From Chloracidobacterium sp. (GTDB lineage: Bacteria > Acidobacteriota > Blastocatellia > Pyrinomonadales > Pyrinomonadaceae): DNA of 64,000 nucleotides. Of the stretch, positions 51,975 through 60,953 are shown piece by piece. Within the stretch, counting starts at the first letter, position 1; every line of letters begins with the position of its first letter. The notes beneath the pieces are model-generated. The model made no database searches. It was not told where the DNA came from and worked only from the letters and a program-made list of their open reading frames with translations. Where the stretch lies: NCBI GenBank assembly GCA_016716305.1, contig JADJWP010000002.1, forward strand, positions 2,726,501-2,790,500. Direction: 5' to 3'. The position numbers and the translations under genes are program-made.

Positions 51975-52391
51975 CTAATTACCTGTCGGTGCAATGGAGC
52001 GGACTTTGTCGGCGATTACGGCGAATGCGAAAAGCGACCGCGGTATGATCAACTTCTTGCCATTCGTGCTAATAATCTCCAAACCGGCCGCTGCGCTTTC
52101 CCTGGCCAATGAAATGTCTTTCCAGGCCACAAAACTCTGACGACAGTAAAGTCCGTTTTCGTAGAGCTTTACTGTGTTTCGTTTCTGCAACCAGATCCCC
52201 GCAAGTGTTGCGAGATGAACGATCAGAAATGCAGACCCCAGCATGAAATAACCGATCTGCTGGCGAAGGTAGAAAGTAAGCAGCATAGCGAGAAAGAACA
52301 CAAAGGAGAGTGCGGCAACGATGGAGGCTCGTTGAACCAAAATCGGTGATGTTGGATGCACGCTGATCAATTTTCCCGGATCTATTTGCAT
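51975..52391 (-). CDS. small membrane protein with PH-like domain
   Basis: 138 residues from ATG 52391; the frame extends upstream but into the promoter and start of the divergent peptidase gene. Two hydrophobic segments (IVAALSFVFFLAMLLTFYL and GYFMLGSAFLIVHLATLAGIWL) are followed by a PH/YcxB-like beta-domain (TVKLYENGLYCRQSFVAWKDISLARESAAAGLEIIS). The function is unknown. Confidence 0.6.
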   Translation of the reverse strand: MQIDPGKLISVHPTSPILVQRASIVAALSFVFFLAMLLTFYLRQQIGYFMLGSAFLIVHLATLAGIWLQKRNTVKLYENGLYCRQSFVAWKDISLARESAAAGLEIISTNGKKLIIPRSLFAFAVIADKVRSIAPTGN

Positions 52392-52422
52392 CGCTGCCAG
52401 GTCGATACGTCGATAAGCAAAG

Positions 52423-52452
52423 TTGTGTTTTGCTGCGTGTAAAGAATAGAAT
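52423..52452 (+). promoter_or_regulatory. possible promoter of the DPP-IV-type gene
   Basis: TTGTGT, 18 bases, TAGAAT, with the start codon 12 bases after the -10. This would give a very short leader, consistent with the lack of a Shine-Dalgarno before the ATG. Confidence 0.4.
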
Positions 52453-52464
52453 ACAGCAAAAATC

Positions 52465-54672
52465 ATGAACAAAAAATCACTTCGACGCGCCGTCTTTTCG
52501 CTCATCTTTCTGACATCGGTTGTTGTAGCACAAAATGCGCAGCCCGCACGTGTGATCTCGGCAGAAGATTATGCACGCGCCGAAAAAATGCTGGCATACG
52601 GCACAGCTCCGCTGATCGACCGCAGCGGCGTCCGGCCGACATTTTTGCCGGACGGGCGATTTTGGTACCAGGCCATGACCCCGACCGGCCGTGAGTTCGT
52701 ACTTGTCGACCCGGTCGGAGGCTCAAAACGTACGGGTGCTACGCCCGCGGACATTGGAATAACAATCCCTGCGGCTCCGGCAGGTCCTGCACGGCTGGTC
52801 GGTGCGAGCCGGTCGCCCGACGGCACAAAGGAAGTATACATCAAGGACTGGAACTTGTGGGTTCGCGACATCGCATCGAAAAAAGAGACACAGCTGACGA
52901 CCGACGGTGTAAAAGATTTCGGCTACGCGACCGACAATGCCGGCTGGCGCAAAAGCGATCGCCCGATCGTGCTTTGGTCACCTGATTCAAAAAAGGTCGC
53001 GACCTATCAACAGGATCAGCGGCACGTCAGCGAAATGTACCTTGCAACAACGAACGTCGGAGCACCAAAACTCGAAGCTTGGAAATACCCGCTGCCGCAA
53101 GATAAAGAGATCATCAAAATACATCGTGTGATCATCAATGTGGAGACTGGCAGGACGATACGTTTCAAGATCGGCTCAGATGACCGTCGTGGAACGCTAT
53201 GCGATGACATCTCATGTTCCGGTGCATTCGATGATAATGAGTGGAGTCCGGATTCAACATCGCTTGCGTTCGTCTCCAGCTCACGCGATCACAAAGAAGC
53301 GCGGTTTCGCATTGCGGATGCGGCAACCGGCGATGTCCGTGAGGTCTTCGAAGAAAAAGTTGCGACTCAGTATGAATCGGGCCAGGGCGAGATCAATTGG
53401 CGTTACTTTCCTGCAGCCAAAGAGGCGATATGGTATTCGGAACGCGACGACTGGGGTCACCTCTACCTGTACGACCTTCAGACCGGGCGCGTCAAGGGCC
53501 AGATAACAAAGGGGAACTGGGTCGTGACGCGTATTCTGAAGGTGGACGAAAAGGCCCGAGTCATATGGTTCGAGGCTAATGGACGAGAGGCCGGCCGCGA
53601 TCCGTATTTCAGCCATTTTTATCGGATCGATTTTGACGGCAACAACCTTCGTTTACTAACGCCCGAAGACGGACATCATCAGATAACGCTTTCACCGGAC
53701 GGGAAGTATTTTATCGACAACTACTCGAAACCCGACGTTCCCCAGGTCGCGGTGCTTCGCGATATGGCCGGCAAGCTGCTAGTCGATCTGGAAAAGGTCG
53801 ATGTCTCGCGGCTCAGAGCAGCAGGCTGGAAACCGCCCACTCCGATCACGGTCAAATCGCGGGATGGCAAATGGGACCTTTACGGGCTGATGTATACTCC
53901 GACGAACCTCGACCCCACCAAAAAGTACCCGGTCGTAAATTACATTTATCCCGGTCCGCAGGGCGGAGGTGTCGGCAACCGGTCTTTCACAGCCTCAAGA
54001 AGCGATCACCAGGCGTTGGCAGAACTAGGCTTCGTAGTTGTCATAATAGATGGAACTTGTAACCCCGATCGTTCTAAGTCATTTCACGATGTCTGTTACG
54101 GAAATATGGCCGATAATACCCTCGAGGATCAGATCTCCGGACTTCGGCAGCTTGCCGCCAGGAACAGCTTTATGGATCTGGAACGGGTCGGAATTTGGGG
54201 GCATTCGGGCGGCGGTTATGCAACGGCCGCGGCGATGTTCCGGTACCCGGATTTCTACAAGGTTGGTGTTTCTCAGTCGGGTAACCATGATAATCGGAAC
54301 TATGAAGACGATTGGGGCGAGAGGTACATCGGTCTCTTAACAAAGAATGAGGCTGGTAAAGACAATTACGAGGATCAAGCGAATCAGCCGTTCGCAAAGA
54401 ACCTGAAAGGCAAGCTCATGCTTGCGCACGGCAATATGGACGATAATGTGCCCCCGTATAACACTTACCTCGTTGTTGATGCGCTTATCAAGGCCAATAA
54501 AGATTTTGACCTAATAATCTATCCCAATGCGAGACATGGATATGGCGCGGACAACTATTACATGATGCGACGGCGATGGGACTACTTCGTTAAACACCTG
54601 ATCGGGTCCGAACCGCCTAAAGAATATAAACTAACTCCAAAGCAGGACCCGCGAATGACTGGAAACAGATAG
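52465..54672 (+). CDS. secreted dipeptidyl-peptidase IV-like S9 prolyl peptidase
   Basis: 735 residues with a signal peptide (AVFSLIFLTSVVVAQNAQ). An eight-bladed propeller region (about 90-460, with SPDSKKVATYQQD and SPDGKYFIDNYS) is followed by an alpha/beta-hydrolase domain. Ser is in GIWGHSGGGYATAAAMF, Asp in HGNMDDNVPPYN, and His in NARHGYGADNYY. It releases dipeptides after proline in the periplasm or outside. It lies upstream of an AraC regulator by 20 bases, so the two may be co-transcribed. Confidence 0.9.
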   Translation: MNKKSLRRAVFSLIFLTSVVVAQNAQPARVISAEDYARAEKMLAYGTAPLIDRSGVRPTFLPDGRFWYQAMTPTGREFVLVDPVGGSKRTGATPADIGITIPAAPAGPARLVGASRSPDGTKEVYIKDWNLWVRDIASKKETQLTTDGVKDFGYATDNAGWRKSDRPIVLWSPDSKKVATYQQDQRHVSEMYLATTNVGAPKLEAWKYPLPQDKEIIKIHRVIINVETGRTIRFKIGSDDRRGTLCDDISCSGAFDDNEWSPDSTSLAFVSSSRDHKEARFRIADAATGDVREVFEEKVATQYESGQGEINWRYFPAAKEAIWYSERDDWGHLYLYDLQTGRVKGQITKGNWVVTRILKVDEKARVIWFEANGREAGRDPYFSHFYRIDFDGNNLRLLTPEDGHHQITLSPDGKYFIDNYSKPDVPQVAVLRDMAGKLLVDLEKVDVSRLRAAGWKPPTPITVKSRDGKWDLYGLMYTPTNLDPTKKYPVVNYIYPGPQGGGVGNRSFTASRSDHQALAELGFVVVIIDGTCNPDRSKSFHDVCYGNMADNTLEDQISGLRQLAARNSFMDLERVGIWGHSGGGYATAAAMFRYPDFYKVGVSQSGNHDNRNYEDDWGERYIGLLTKNEAGKDNYEDQANQPFAKNLKGKLMLAHGNMDDNVPPYNTYLVVDALIKANKDFDLIIYPNARHGYGADNYYMMRRRWDYFVKHLIGSEPPKEYKLTPKQDPRMTGNR

Positions 54673-54692
54673 AAAATTCGGCAGAATAAGGG

Positions 54693-55541
54693 GTGCAGTT
54701 CAAATACCGAAACCAGGATTCTGGCGGCGAAGCCGTACTCACCGTTGGCGAGTCAGGCTTTGACCGCATGTTCTATGTTCGCGACCGAGCCAATAAGTTC
54801 TTGACTATCGCATGGAACAAGGGAAGAAAGCAGCGTGCAATTATCGACGAAGTCGAACAAGACCTGCCCTCGAACGCGATCCTTCCGATGATGGTGAATC
54901 AATCGTTTCGTTTCGCGCGTCCGGAAGACATTGTTGCATGGCAGTTCAACAGGGAGTTTTATTGCATAGTTGACCACGATCGTGAAGTGAGTTGCGCCGG
55001 CTTCCTGTTCTACGGCTCTTCAGGCAATCTGATAGTTCGGCCTGACAATTTCGAAACGCGAAAACTGCAACTTTTGCTGGAAGTATTCAAGGACGAATTC
55101 CAGAGTTCCGACAGGATCCAGGGTGAGATGATCAGAATATTGCTTGTCCGTCTGATCATCATATTGACGCGTATCGCCAAGCGTCAGTATCTCGATCGAA
55201 TACCGATAGATGACAATAGATTTGAGATCATACGGTTGTTCAATCTGCTTGTCGAGAACCACGTCAAACGTGAGCACCGTGTCAGCTATTACGCCTCGCA
55301 GCTGAACAGATCGCCTAAGACACTCGCTAACTACTTCGCCCTGCTCTCACACCCGTCGCCATCTCAATTGATCCAGGAACGGATCATACTTGAAGCTAAG
55401 CGGCTGATCTTTTATACGAAAATGAGTGACAAGGAGATCACATATGAACTTGGTTTCGATGATCCGGCTCATTTCAGCCGGTTTTTCAAGAATCGAACCG
55501 GCCTGAGTCCGACAGTGTTCCGTGAGTCAGCAAATAAATAG
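54693..55541 (+). CDS. AraC-family transcriptional regulator
   Basis: 282 residues from GTG 54693; a stop codon lies two codons upstream, so this is the only long start. The N-terminal 130 residues resemble a cupin-type sensor domain. The C-terminal HTH pair reads YYASQLNRSPKTLANYFALLS and then DKEITYELGFDDPAHFSRFFKNRTGLSPTVFRE, the classic AraC signature. It is followed 115 bases later by an AhpD-like gene, its likely target. The inducer is unknown. Confidence 0.88.
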   Translation: MQFKYRNQDSGGEAVLTVGESGFDRMFYVRDRANKFLTIAWNKGRKQRAIIDEVEQDLPSNAILPMMVNQSFRFARPEDIVAWQFNREFYCIVDHDREVSCAGFLFYGSSGNLIVRPDNFETRKLQLLLEVFKDEFQSSDRIQGEMIRILLVRLIIILTRIAKRQYLDRIPIDDNRFEIIRLFNLLVENHVKREHRVSYYASQLNRSPKTLANYFALLSHPSPSQLIQERIILEAKRLIFYTKMSDKEITYELGFDDPAHFSRFFKNRTGLSPTVFRESANK

Positions 55542-55656
55542 GCACAGGGAAATTTCGACATGTATTCGGGAACTTGCTCTATTCCCCAGAAAGGGTTACG
55601 TCGGTAGGATCGTAAAAGGTCACAACGACCAAAAACGAAAATACTGAGGAAGAAAA

Positions 55657-56208
55657 ATGATCGAATTCAACGTGCCAACCAGGGAAGATGTTTCAGAGGG
55701 GAACAAGCAGATCTTCGATAGGCTGAATAGCATGCTCGGCTTTGTCCCCAATCTATATGCGTTCTATGCCAAGAACGAAACTGCTCTTAACGATTATCTT
55801 ACCATTCAAAATCGCAAAAGCACCCTTCGCGCTAAAGAGCGCGAGGTGATCAATCTCGTCGTAAGTCAGATAAACAATTGTGAGTACTGCCTTGCTGCGC
55901 ATTCCACGATCGGTAAAATGAGCGGCCTAGAGGACGATGAGATCATCGAAATCAGACGCGGGACGGTTGCCTTCGATGAAAAAATCGCCGCCCTTGCCGA
56001 GTTCGTACGAGAGACAACCCAGAATCGAGGCCGGCCGTCAGACGAGGCGAAGCGGAATTTCTTTGACGCCGGTTACACTGAGGCAAATCTGATCGACGTA
56101 CTCATCGTTATCGGTGACAAGACCATCAGCAACTATCTCCACAGCGTCACACAAATCCCGATCGACTGGGAACCCGCTCCATCGATCTCCATTGCAAGTT
56201 CGACGTGA
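55657..56208 (+). CDS. AhpD/CMD-like peroxidase-related protein
   Basis: 183 residues with GAGGAA before the ATG. The carboxymuconolactone decarboxylase-like core has FVPNLYAFYAKNE, the redox pair and catalytic His in NNCEYCLAAHSTIGK (CxxC-x3-H), and the second half with ANLIDVLIVIGDKTISNYLHSVTQIPIDWEPAP. Such proteins reduce peroxides through alternating disulfides. The AraC gene upstream and the thioredoxin-fold gene across the stop hint at an oxidative-stress module. Confidence 0.88.
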   Translation: MIEFNVPTREDVSEGNKQIFDRLNSMLGFVPNLYAFYAKNETALNDYLTIQNRKSTLRAKEREVINLVVSQINNCEYCLAAHSTIGKMSGLEDDEIIEIRRGTVAFDEKIAALAEFVRETTQNRGRPSDEAKRNFFDAGYTEANLIDVLIVIGDKTISNYLHSVTQIPIDWEPAPSISIASST

Positions 56209-56221
56209 ACGGCCCGGATCG

Positions 56222-56725
56222 TCAGAGTAGCTTTTCGATCTCGGAGAAGATCTTTCCAAGTTCGATGTCGGAAGCGGCACCGGTCTCTTTCATCAGAACG
56301 GTGCCGTTTTTTCCGATCAACACGACCAAGGCTTTGTCCTTCTCATATCCAAAATTTGCGGCAACTTTCCCGCCCCAGTCAAGAAGTACGGGAAACTGGG
56401 TCTGTCTTTTGATCAGACGGCGAACGAGCCCGCGTGCGTAGCTCGGCACGCCGCCAAGGGACGCAATGCCGAACATGTAGATCTTTCCGTCGAATTTCCT
56501 AAAGATCGGAGCCGACCAACCCTCGATCTGCTTCGACCCTTTTCGATCGCCGAAGATCAAGACGACCGGCCGATCGCTTGGGAAATTGACCTCGACGTAT
56601 TTGTCGCCCTGATCCTTTAAACCGAAATTCTCGACTCGCGATTGTGCAGCGGTTGCCAGAAACGAAGCGGCGACGATCAAGACGGCGAAAAGAACGCCTC
56701 TGCCGGAGACGGGTGAATGGCGCAT
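56222..56725 (-). CDS. exported thioredoxin-fold protein without the CxxC motif
   Basis: 167 residues with a signal peptide (VLFAVLIVAASFLATAAQS). The fold reads FPSDRPVVLIFGDRKGSKQIEGWSAPIFRKF…, FPVLLDWGGKVAANFGYEKDKALVVLIGKNGTVLMK. It resembles YtfJ/AhpC-TSA-like thioredoxin proteins, but the loop where CxxC should stand is GDRKGSK. It is probably a non-redox binding relative. It converges on the AhpD-like gene across 13 bases. Confidence 0.7.
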   Translation of the reverse strand: MRHSPVSGRGVLFAVLIVAASFLATAAQSRVENFGLKDQGDKYVEVNFPSDRPVVLIFGDRKGSKQIEGWSAPIFRKFDGKIYMFGIASLGGVPSYARGLVRRLIKRQTQFPVLLDWGGKVAANFGYEKDKALVVLIGKNGTVLMKETGAASDIELGKIFSEIEKLL

Positions 56726-56857
56726 TGATTTTACTCCAGTCCGAAAAATGATAGCTTCTGAACTTCTTTAAGGTGTTCGCATTGCTTCAGTCATCGGTTT
56801 CGCTCTGTCGTAAAAATCAATCGATAAAGGTTAGGTCGGCGGCGTTCTCGCAGTTGC

Positions 56858-57130
56858 TCAACCCGCTCGGGTGGGGTCGATGATAGCTTTCACTTCCGAG
56901 ATACGATTTGCTGGAAAGCCGCTTTCGCGGGCATGTTCCTCGATCAAATCGGCGTTGGGTGCAGTATAAATGCAGTAGATCTTATCATCGGTAACATAAC
57001 TGTGGATCCACTGTATCTCGGCGCCGAGTTTGTTCAGTACACTGCAAGATCTGGCCGAGGCTCCCTGAAGGTCATCAGGCGACATGGAGCCGGCTCCGGG
57101 AATATCACGTTCGATAACGAATTTCGGCAT
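56858..57130 (-). CDS. DUF4242/SCO4226-like small protein
   Basis: 90 residues. The DUF4242 pattern is VIERDIPGAGSMSPDDLQGASARSCSVLNKLGAEIQWIHSYVTDDKIYCIYTAPNADLIEEHA. Members form ferredoxin-like dimers; one, SCO4226, binds nickel. Here the His of IHSY and the two Cys are candidates. The 132 bases between it and the thioredoxin-fold gene hold nothing I can identify. Confidence 0.85.
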   Translation of the reverse strand: MPKFVIERDIPGAGSMSPDDLQGASARSCSVLNKLGAEIQWIHSYVTDDKIYCIYTAPNADLIEEHARESGFPANRISEVKAIIDPTRAG

Positions 57131-57183
57131 GGCTTTCTCCTATATGATGGGATTTGTGAGCCTTGTTCCTTTTGAAAAAGACT

Positions 57184-57636
57184 CTAAGTGCCCAGCTTTC
57201 TGGTTTCTTGCTCGTCAGGGTCAGATTCGGAAAAGACCTGCGAAAGCGGCGTGTGGGCCGGCGGAAGTTCGGCCTGGAATTCGCCGAGATTCCGCTCGAG
57301 TTCCTCGACGGCCGCTCGTCCGCGTTCCCAGTCTTCCCTGGCCAGCTTGAGTGTCAGCTTGCCGTCCTGATTCGGCAGCTCGGCGAGTGCGGCCATCGTT
57401 TGCGTGCGAATAACGATCTTCGCACCGCGTTTCATAAAGCCCTTGCGGAAGCGGATGTCCATTATCTCGGCCATCGGAAGGCGGACCTCTTTTACTCCGC
57501 CGCCAATGATGCCGAAAAGCTTTGCCTCGAACTCAAGCACGACGCCCGCCGTTGAGAACTTTGCGATCCCATTGACCGACGTAAAGCCGTGGTTAGTCTC
57601 CGTCTTGAAAGGAACGCTTGAGAATCCGTTTGCCAT
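57184..57636 (-). CDS. PH-like cytoplasmic protein linked to nhaA
   Basis: 150 residues, no signal or membrane segment. The first 95 residues are beta-rich, AKFSTAGVVLEFEAKLFGIIGGGVKEVRLPMAEIMDIRFRKGFMKRGAKIVIRTQ, as in bacterial PH or YdaG-like domains. A helix and an acidic tail follow. The family function is unknown. It lies 3 bases after nhaA, so it is very likely co-transcribed and may associate with the membrane near that antiporter. Confidence 0.65.
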   Translation of the reverse strand: MANGFSSVPFKTETNHGFTSVNGIAKFSTAGVVLEFEAKLFGIIGGGVKEVRLPMAEIMDIRFRKGFMKRGAKIVIRTQTMAALAELPNQDGKLTLKLAREDWERGRAAVEELERNLGEFQAELPPAHTPLSQVFSESDPDEQETRKLGT

Positions 57637-57639
57637 AAG

Positions 57640-58866
57640 TCAGGCGGGTTGTTCCTCGCCATTGTCGGCTTCGTAGTCCATTGTGTCCATATCTACATCA
57701 TCGATGTTCGGTTGGCCAAACAGCTTGAGGAAAAGGAACCCTAGTGTGCCAGCCGTCAACGACGCCAATAGTATAGCCATCTTCGAATCGTTGATCAGGT
57801 CGGCCGAGCCGGTAAACGCAAGATTCGTGATGAAGATCGACATCGTGAACCCTATCCCTCCAAGCATACCCGCACCGAAAACATGCTTCCAGTTGAGGTC
57901 GAGCGGAAGCTTGCAAAGCCCTATCATAACAGCAATGAAGGCGAGAAGCGTTATCCCGAATGGCTTGCCGGTGACGAGCCCGAGGATGATCCCAAGGCTA
58001 TTCGGAGAGGTCAGGTCGCTTGCCCAATCCGCAGTTAAAACGATGCCTGTATTTGCCAAGGCAAAGATCGGAAGTATGAAGAAGACGACCGGCTTGTGAA
58101 GCGCGTGTTCGAGCCGGTAAGAAGGCGAATCGGCGTCATCCCTCTTGTGCGTAAAGGGAATCGTGAAGGCGAGAAGGACGCCGGCGATGGTCGCGTGTAC
58201 GCCGGACTTTAGCATAAAGAGCCAAGCGACTGCGCCGAGGATAAGATACGGGATGAGGGACATCATGCCAAGGCGGTTGATAACGACGAGCAATCCGAGA
58301 ACTCCGAGCGAAGCTGCCAAGTATCCGACCGAAAGCTCAGACGTGTAAAACACCGCGATCACAATAACAGCGATCAGGTCGTCAATGACCGCCAGGGCGA
58401 CCAGAAATACCTTAAGCGAAGCCGGAACACGCGAACCGAGCAGGGCGAGCACGCCGATGGCGAAAGCGATGTCGGTCGCCATCGGGATGCCGATACCGGC
58501 CTGTGTCGGGAGCCCCGAGTTGAAGCCAAAGTGGATAAGGGCGGGAACCGCGACACCGCCGATGGCAGCAAAGATCGGCAATAAAGCACTCCTAAAGTCC
58601 GATAGCTCGCCGGCATATATCTCTCGTTCGAGTTCTAGGCCAATCATCAAAAAAAAGATCGCCATCAGGCCGTCATTGACCCAATGTTCAACGCTCAACG
58701 GCCCGAGATAGCCTTGCCAAAATTGAAGATAGGAAGGTCCAAATGCGGTGTTCGCAACAGTAAGCGAGATGAGCGTGCAGATGATAAGGATGATCGCACC
58801 GGCCCGCTCGTTCTCGAAAAAATCTTTGAAAGCTTCTGTGAGTCTTACACTTCGTTTCTTGACCAT
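57640..58866 (-). CDS. nhaA: Na+/H+ antiporter NhaA
   Basis: 408 residues with about eleven hydrophobic helices. The Asp pair for ion binding is in KVFLVALAVIDDLIAV, preceded by GIPMATDIAFAIGVLALLG, and the assembly helix LMAIFFLMIGLELEREI is conserved. It exchanges sodium for protons to keep internal pH. The acidic C-terminal tail (DDVDMDTMDYEADNGEE) is cytoplasmic. Confidence 0.93.
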   Translation of the reverse strand: MVKKRSVRLTEAFKDFFENERAGAIILIICTLISLTVANTAFGPSYLQFWQGYLGPLSVEHWVNDGLMAIFFLMIGLELEREIYAGELSDFRSALLPIFAAIGGVAVPALIHFGFNSGLPTQAGIGIPMATDIAFAIGVLALLGSRVPASLKVFLVALAVIDDLIAVIVIAVFYTSELSVGYLAASLGVLGLLVVINRLGMMSLIPYLILGAVAWLFMLKSGVHATIAGVLLAFTIPFTHKRDDADSPSYRLEHALHKPVVFFILPIFALANTGIVLTADWASDLTSPNSLGIILGLVTGKPFGITLLAFIAVMIGLCKLPLDLNWKHVFGAGMLGGIGFTMSIFITNLAFTGSADLINDSKMAILLASLTAGTLGFLFLKLFGQPNIDDVDMDTMDYEADNGEEQPA

Positions 58867-58986
58867 TGGCTAGATTTTATCCAACAAACGCCGGAGAGAA
58901 AATCGCGATCTGCCGATTTTTCGGGGAGATACAAGCGTCGGATTTTGAAAATCAGTGCAAATTAAATGCTTCGGAGCCGCGGATGA

Positions 58987-59997
58987 TCAACTTGAAAGGC
59001 GGTAAACGGCTCCGGCGGGACCCACTGCCCAGACCGCACGGGGGCCTTTGGAGGCGACGGAATTGAGGTTCTCATCGCCTATCTTTTTCCACTTTGCACC
59101 TCGGTCGCGCGAGATGTCGGTGCCGTTGGTGCCGACTGCGATGATCGTTGTGCTATCGATATAAGCAACGGCCGAACGATATCCGGAGAGCCCTTCGCCA
59201 GAGTACCAGGTCTTGCCGCCGTCGCGAGTAAATGCGAGGTTATACGTGGCTTCAGTCGGCTTTTCGTAGTTGCCGCCGACCGCTGTTCCGTGGAGCTCAT
59301 TGCGAAAGGCGACGGAGAAAATTCCGCCGCCCGGGGAGCCTCTGGTTATCGGCGTATCGGCGACGAACCATGAGAGTCCGCGGTCGTTCGAGCGAAAAAC
59401 GCGAGCATCGCTGCCACCGGTCGCGAGAAATACGTCCGTTTTGCCATTGACGATGAGGCAGGTGCCGCTCGCCGCAAAAGCGGCCTCGCCGGCCTTTGCC
59501 CGCGGCATCTTGTCGGGCCCAGTGAAGGTCCAATTCTTCCCGCCGTCTTTTGTAACGATCAATTGATAAAATTCATTGACCGGATCGCTCATTGCTATGC
59601 AGTTATTCCGGTCCCAGCAAGCGATCGCATCGTAGAATGCCTTCTCGTCCTTGTTCGTGAATTGTAGTTCCCATGTCTTGCCCCCGTCTGTTGTCTTGTA
59701 TATCCGCGAGGCATCGCCGTTGCCGATGCTGAGGATGTATGCTGTATTCGCGTCAAACGCCTCGATGTCGCGGAAGTCGAGTTTTTCGGCACCGGGCACA
59801 GTCATAACTGTCCACGTTTTGCCGCCGTCAATTGTCTTGATCACGGTGCCGCCAGTGCCGCTTGCCCAGACGATCTTTTCATTTACGACCGAAAGCCCAC
59901 GGAACGAGGCCGTCGTATTGACCGACTGTTTTATCCACTGTGCTTCTGCGGTCATGGCCAGCGCGAGAATGCACAGTCCCAAAAATAATCGCAACAT
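58987..59997 (-). CDS. exported YCF48/photosystem-II-stability-like beta-propeller
   Basis: 336 residues from ATG 59997, with AAGGAGA before it. A signal peptide (LFLGLCILALAMTAEA) precedes the propeller. Repeats of the BNR/YCF48 kind are clear: GTVIKTIDGGKTWTVM, SRIYKTTDGGKTWELQF, QLIVTKDGGKNWTF, RVFRSNDRGLSWFV, LAFTRDGGKTWYS. It is a periplasmic propeller of unknown ligand. Its start codon lies inside the stop region of the epimerase gene, so it is co-transcribed with it. Confidence 0.82.
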   Translation of the reverse strand: MLRLFLGLCILALAMTAEAQWIKQSVNTTASFRGLSVVNEKIVWASGTGGTVIKTIDGGKTWTVMTVPGAEKLDFRDIEAFDANTAYILSIGNGDASRIYKTTDGGKTWELQFTNKDEKAFYDAIACWDRNNCIAMSDPVNEFYQLIVTKDGGKNWTFTGPDKMPRAKAGEAAFAASGTCLIVNGKTDVFLATGGSDARVFRSNDRGLSWFVADTPITRGSPGGGIFSVAFRNELHGTAVGGNYEKPTEATYNLAFTRDGGKTWYSGEGLSGYRSAVAYIDSTTIIAVGTNGTDISRDRGAKWKKIGDENLNSVASKGPRAVWAVGPAGAVYRLSS

Positions 59998-59998
59998 A

Positions 59999-60952
59999 TT
60001 ATTGATTCTCCTTTCGCCAACGCGAACAAAGGTCGCGACACGCATATTTCCACTCGGGGAACTCGAATGTAAAGCCGGAATCCGTCATCAATTTGGGAAC
60101 GACGCGGCGGCTCTTTAAAATAAGCTCGGTTTCGGTTCGCATCAAGAATGCCCCGAGGGCGAGCTGCCACTCGAAGGCCGGAAGCCCGAACCGTGTTCCC
60201 CAGGCCTCGCGAAATATCTGCATGAACTCACGGTTTGGAAGCGGATTTGGCGATGCGATATTCACAGGCCCGGAGAATTCATCGTGTTCGATCAACCAAT
60301 AGACGGCCCGAATGAAGTCAACTTCGTGTATCCACGAGATATACTGTCGGCCGCTGCCAGCCGTGCCGCCCAGGCCGAACCGGACGATGCCTAACATGGT
60401 GTCAAAGATCCCGCCACGGGCCGGCCCCATGATCATCGCGGACCGCATCAAAATCTTACGCGTGTTCGGCGTATCGGCTTGATTCGCGACTCGTTCCCAG
60501 CTCTTCGCAACGTCGATGCTGAATCTCCAGGTATCAGGGGCGTCAGGCTCGCTGCCGCCGAGAGTTCCCGTAACATCGTCGTTCGGATGGTCGAATGAAT
60601 GGGCGTAGATCGTTGCCGTGCTCGATTGCAGCCACACCTTCGGTGGGGTTGAAGCCTGAGAAATCGATTCGCCGATGATACGGGTCGAATCGATCCGGGA
60701 ATCCATAATAAGCCGGCGGTTCGCTTCGTTGTATCTGCAATTAACGCTTCGTCCGGCAAGGTTGATCACAACATCAGACCCATCGATCTCGTCTTTCCAT
60801 GGCCCAAGCGACTTGCCGTTCCATTTTACGCTTTTCCAATTGCTCTTAGCAGGCGAACGGGCCAATACCACAACCTCGTGGCCATCTTGATGAAATGCAC
60901 TTGCCAGCGCCCTTCCAACTTGTCCGCTTCCGCCTGGTATGATGATCTTCAT
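59999..60952 (-). CDS. TIGR01777-family NAD-dependent epimerase-like protein
   Basis: 317 residues. The Rossmann motif is IIPGGSGQVGRALASAF, with NLAGRSVNCRYNEANRRLIMDSRIDSTRIIGESI, the family's typical block. Later come YISWIHEVDFIRAVYWLIEHDEFSGPVNIASPNP and a DUF1731-like end. It is an SDR of unknown substrate (YfcH-type). It follows serA by one base and runs into the YCF48 gene. Confidence 0.88.
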   Translation of the reverse strand: MKIIIPGGSGQVGRALASAFHQDGHEVVVLARSPAKSNWKSVKWNGKSLGPWKDEIDGSDVVINLAGRSVNCRYNEANRRLIMDSRIDSTRIIGESISQASTPPKVWLQSSTATIYAHSFDHPNDDVTGTLGGSEPDAPDTWRFSIDVAKSWERVANQADTPNTRKILMRSAMIMGPARGGIFDTMLGIVRFGLGGTAGSGRQYISWIHEVDFIRAVYWLIEHDEFSGPVNIASPNPLPNREFMQIFREAWGTRFGLPAFEWQLALGAFLMRTETELILKSRRVVPKLMTDSGFTFEFPEWKYACRDLCSRWRKENQ

Positions 60953-60953
60953 C

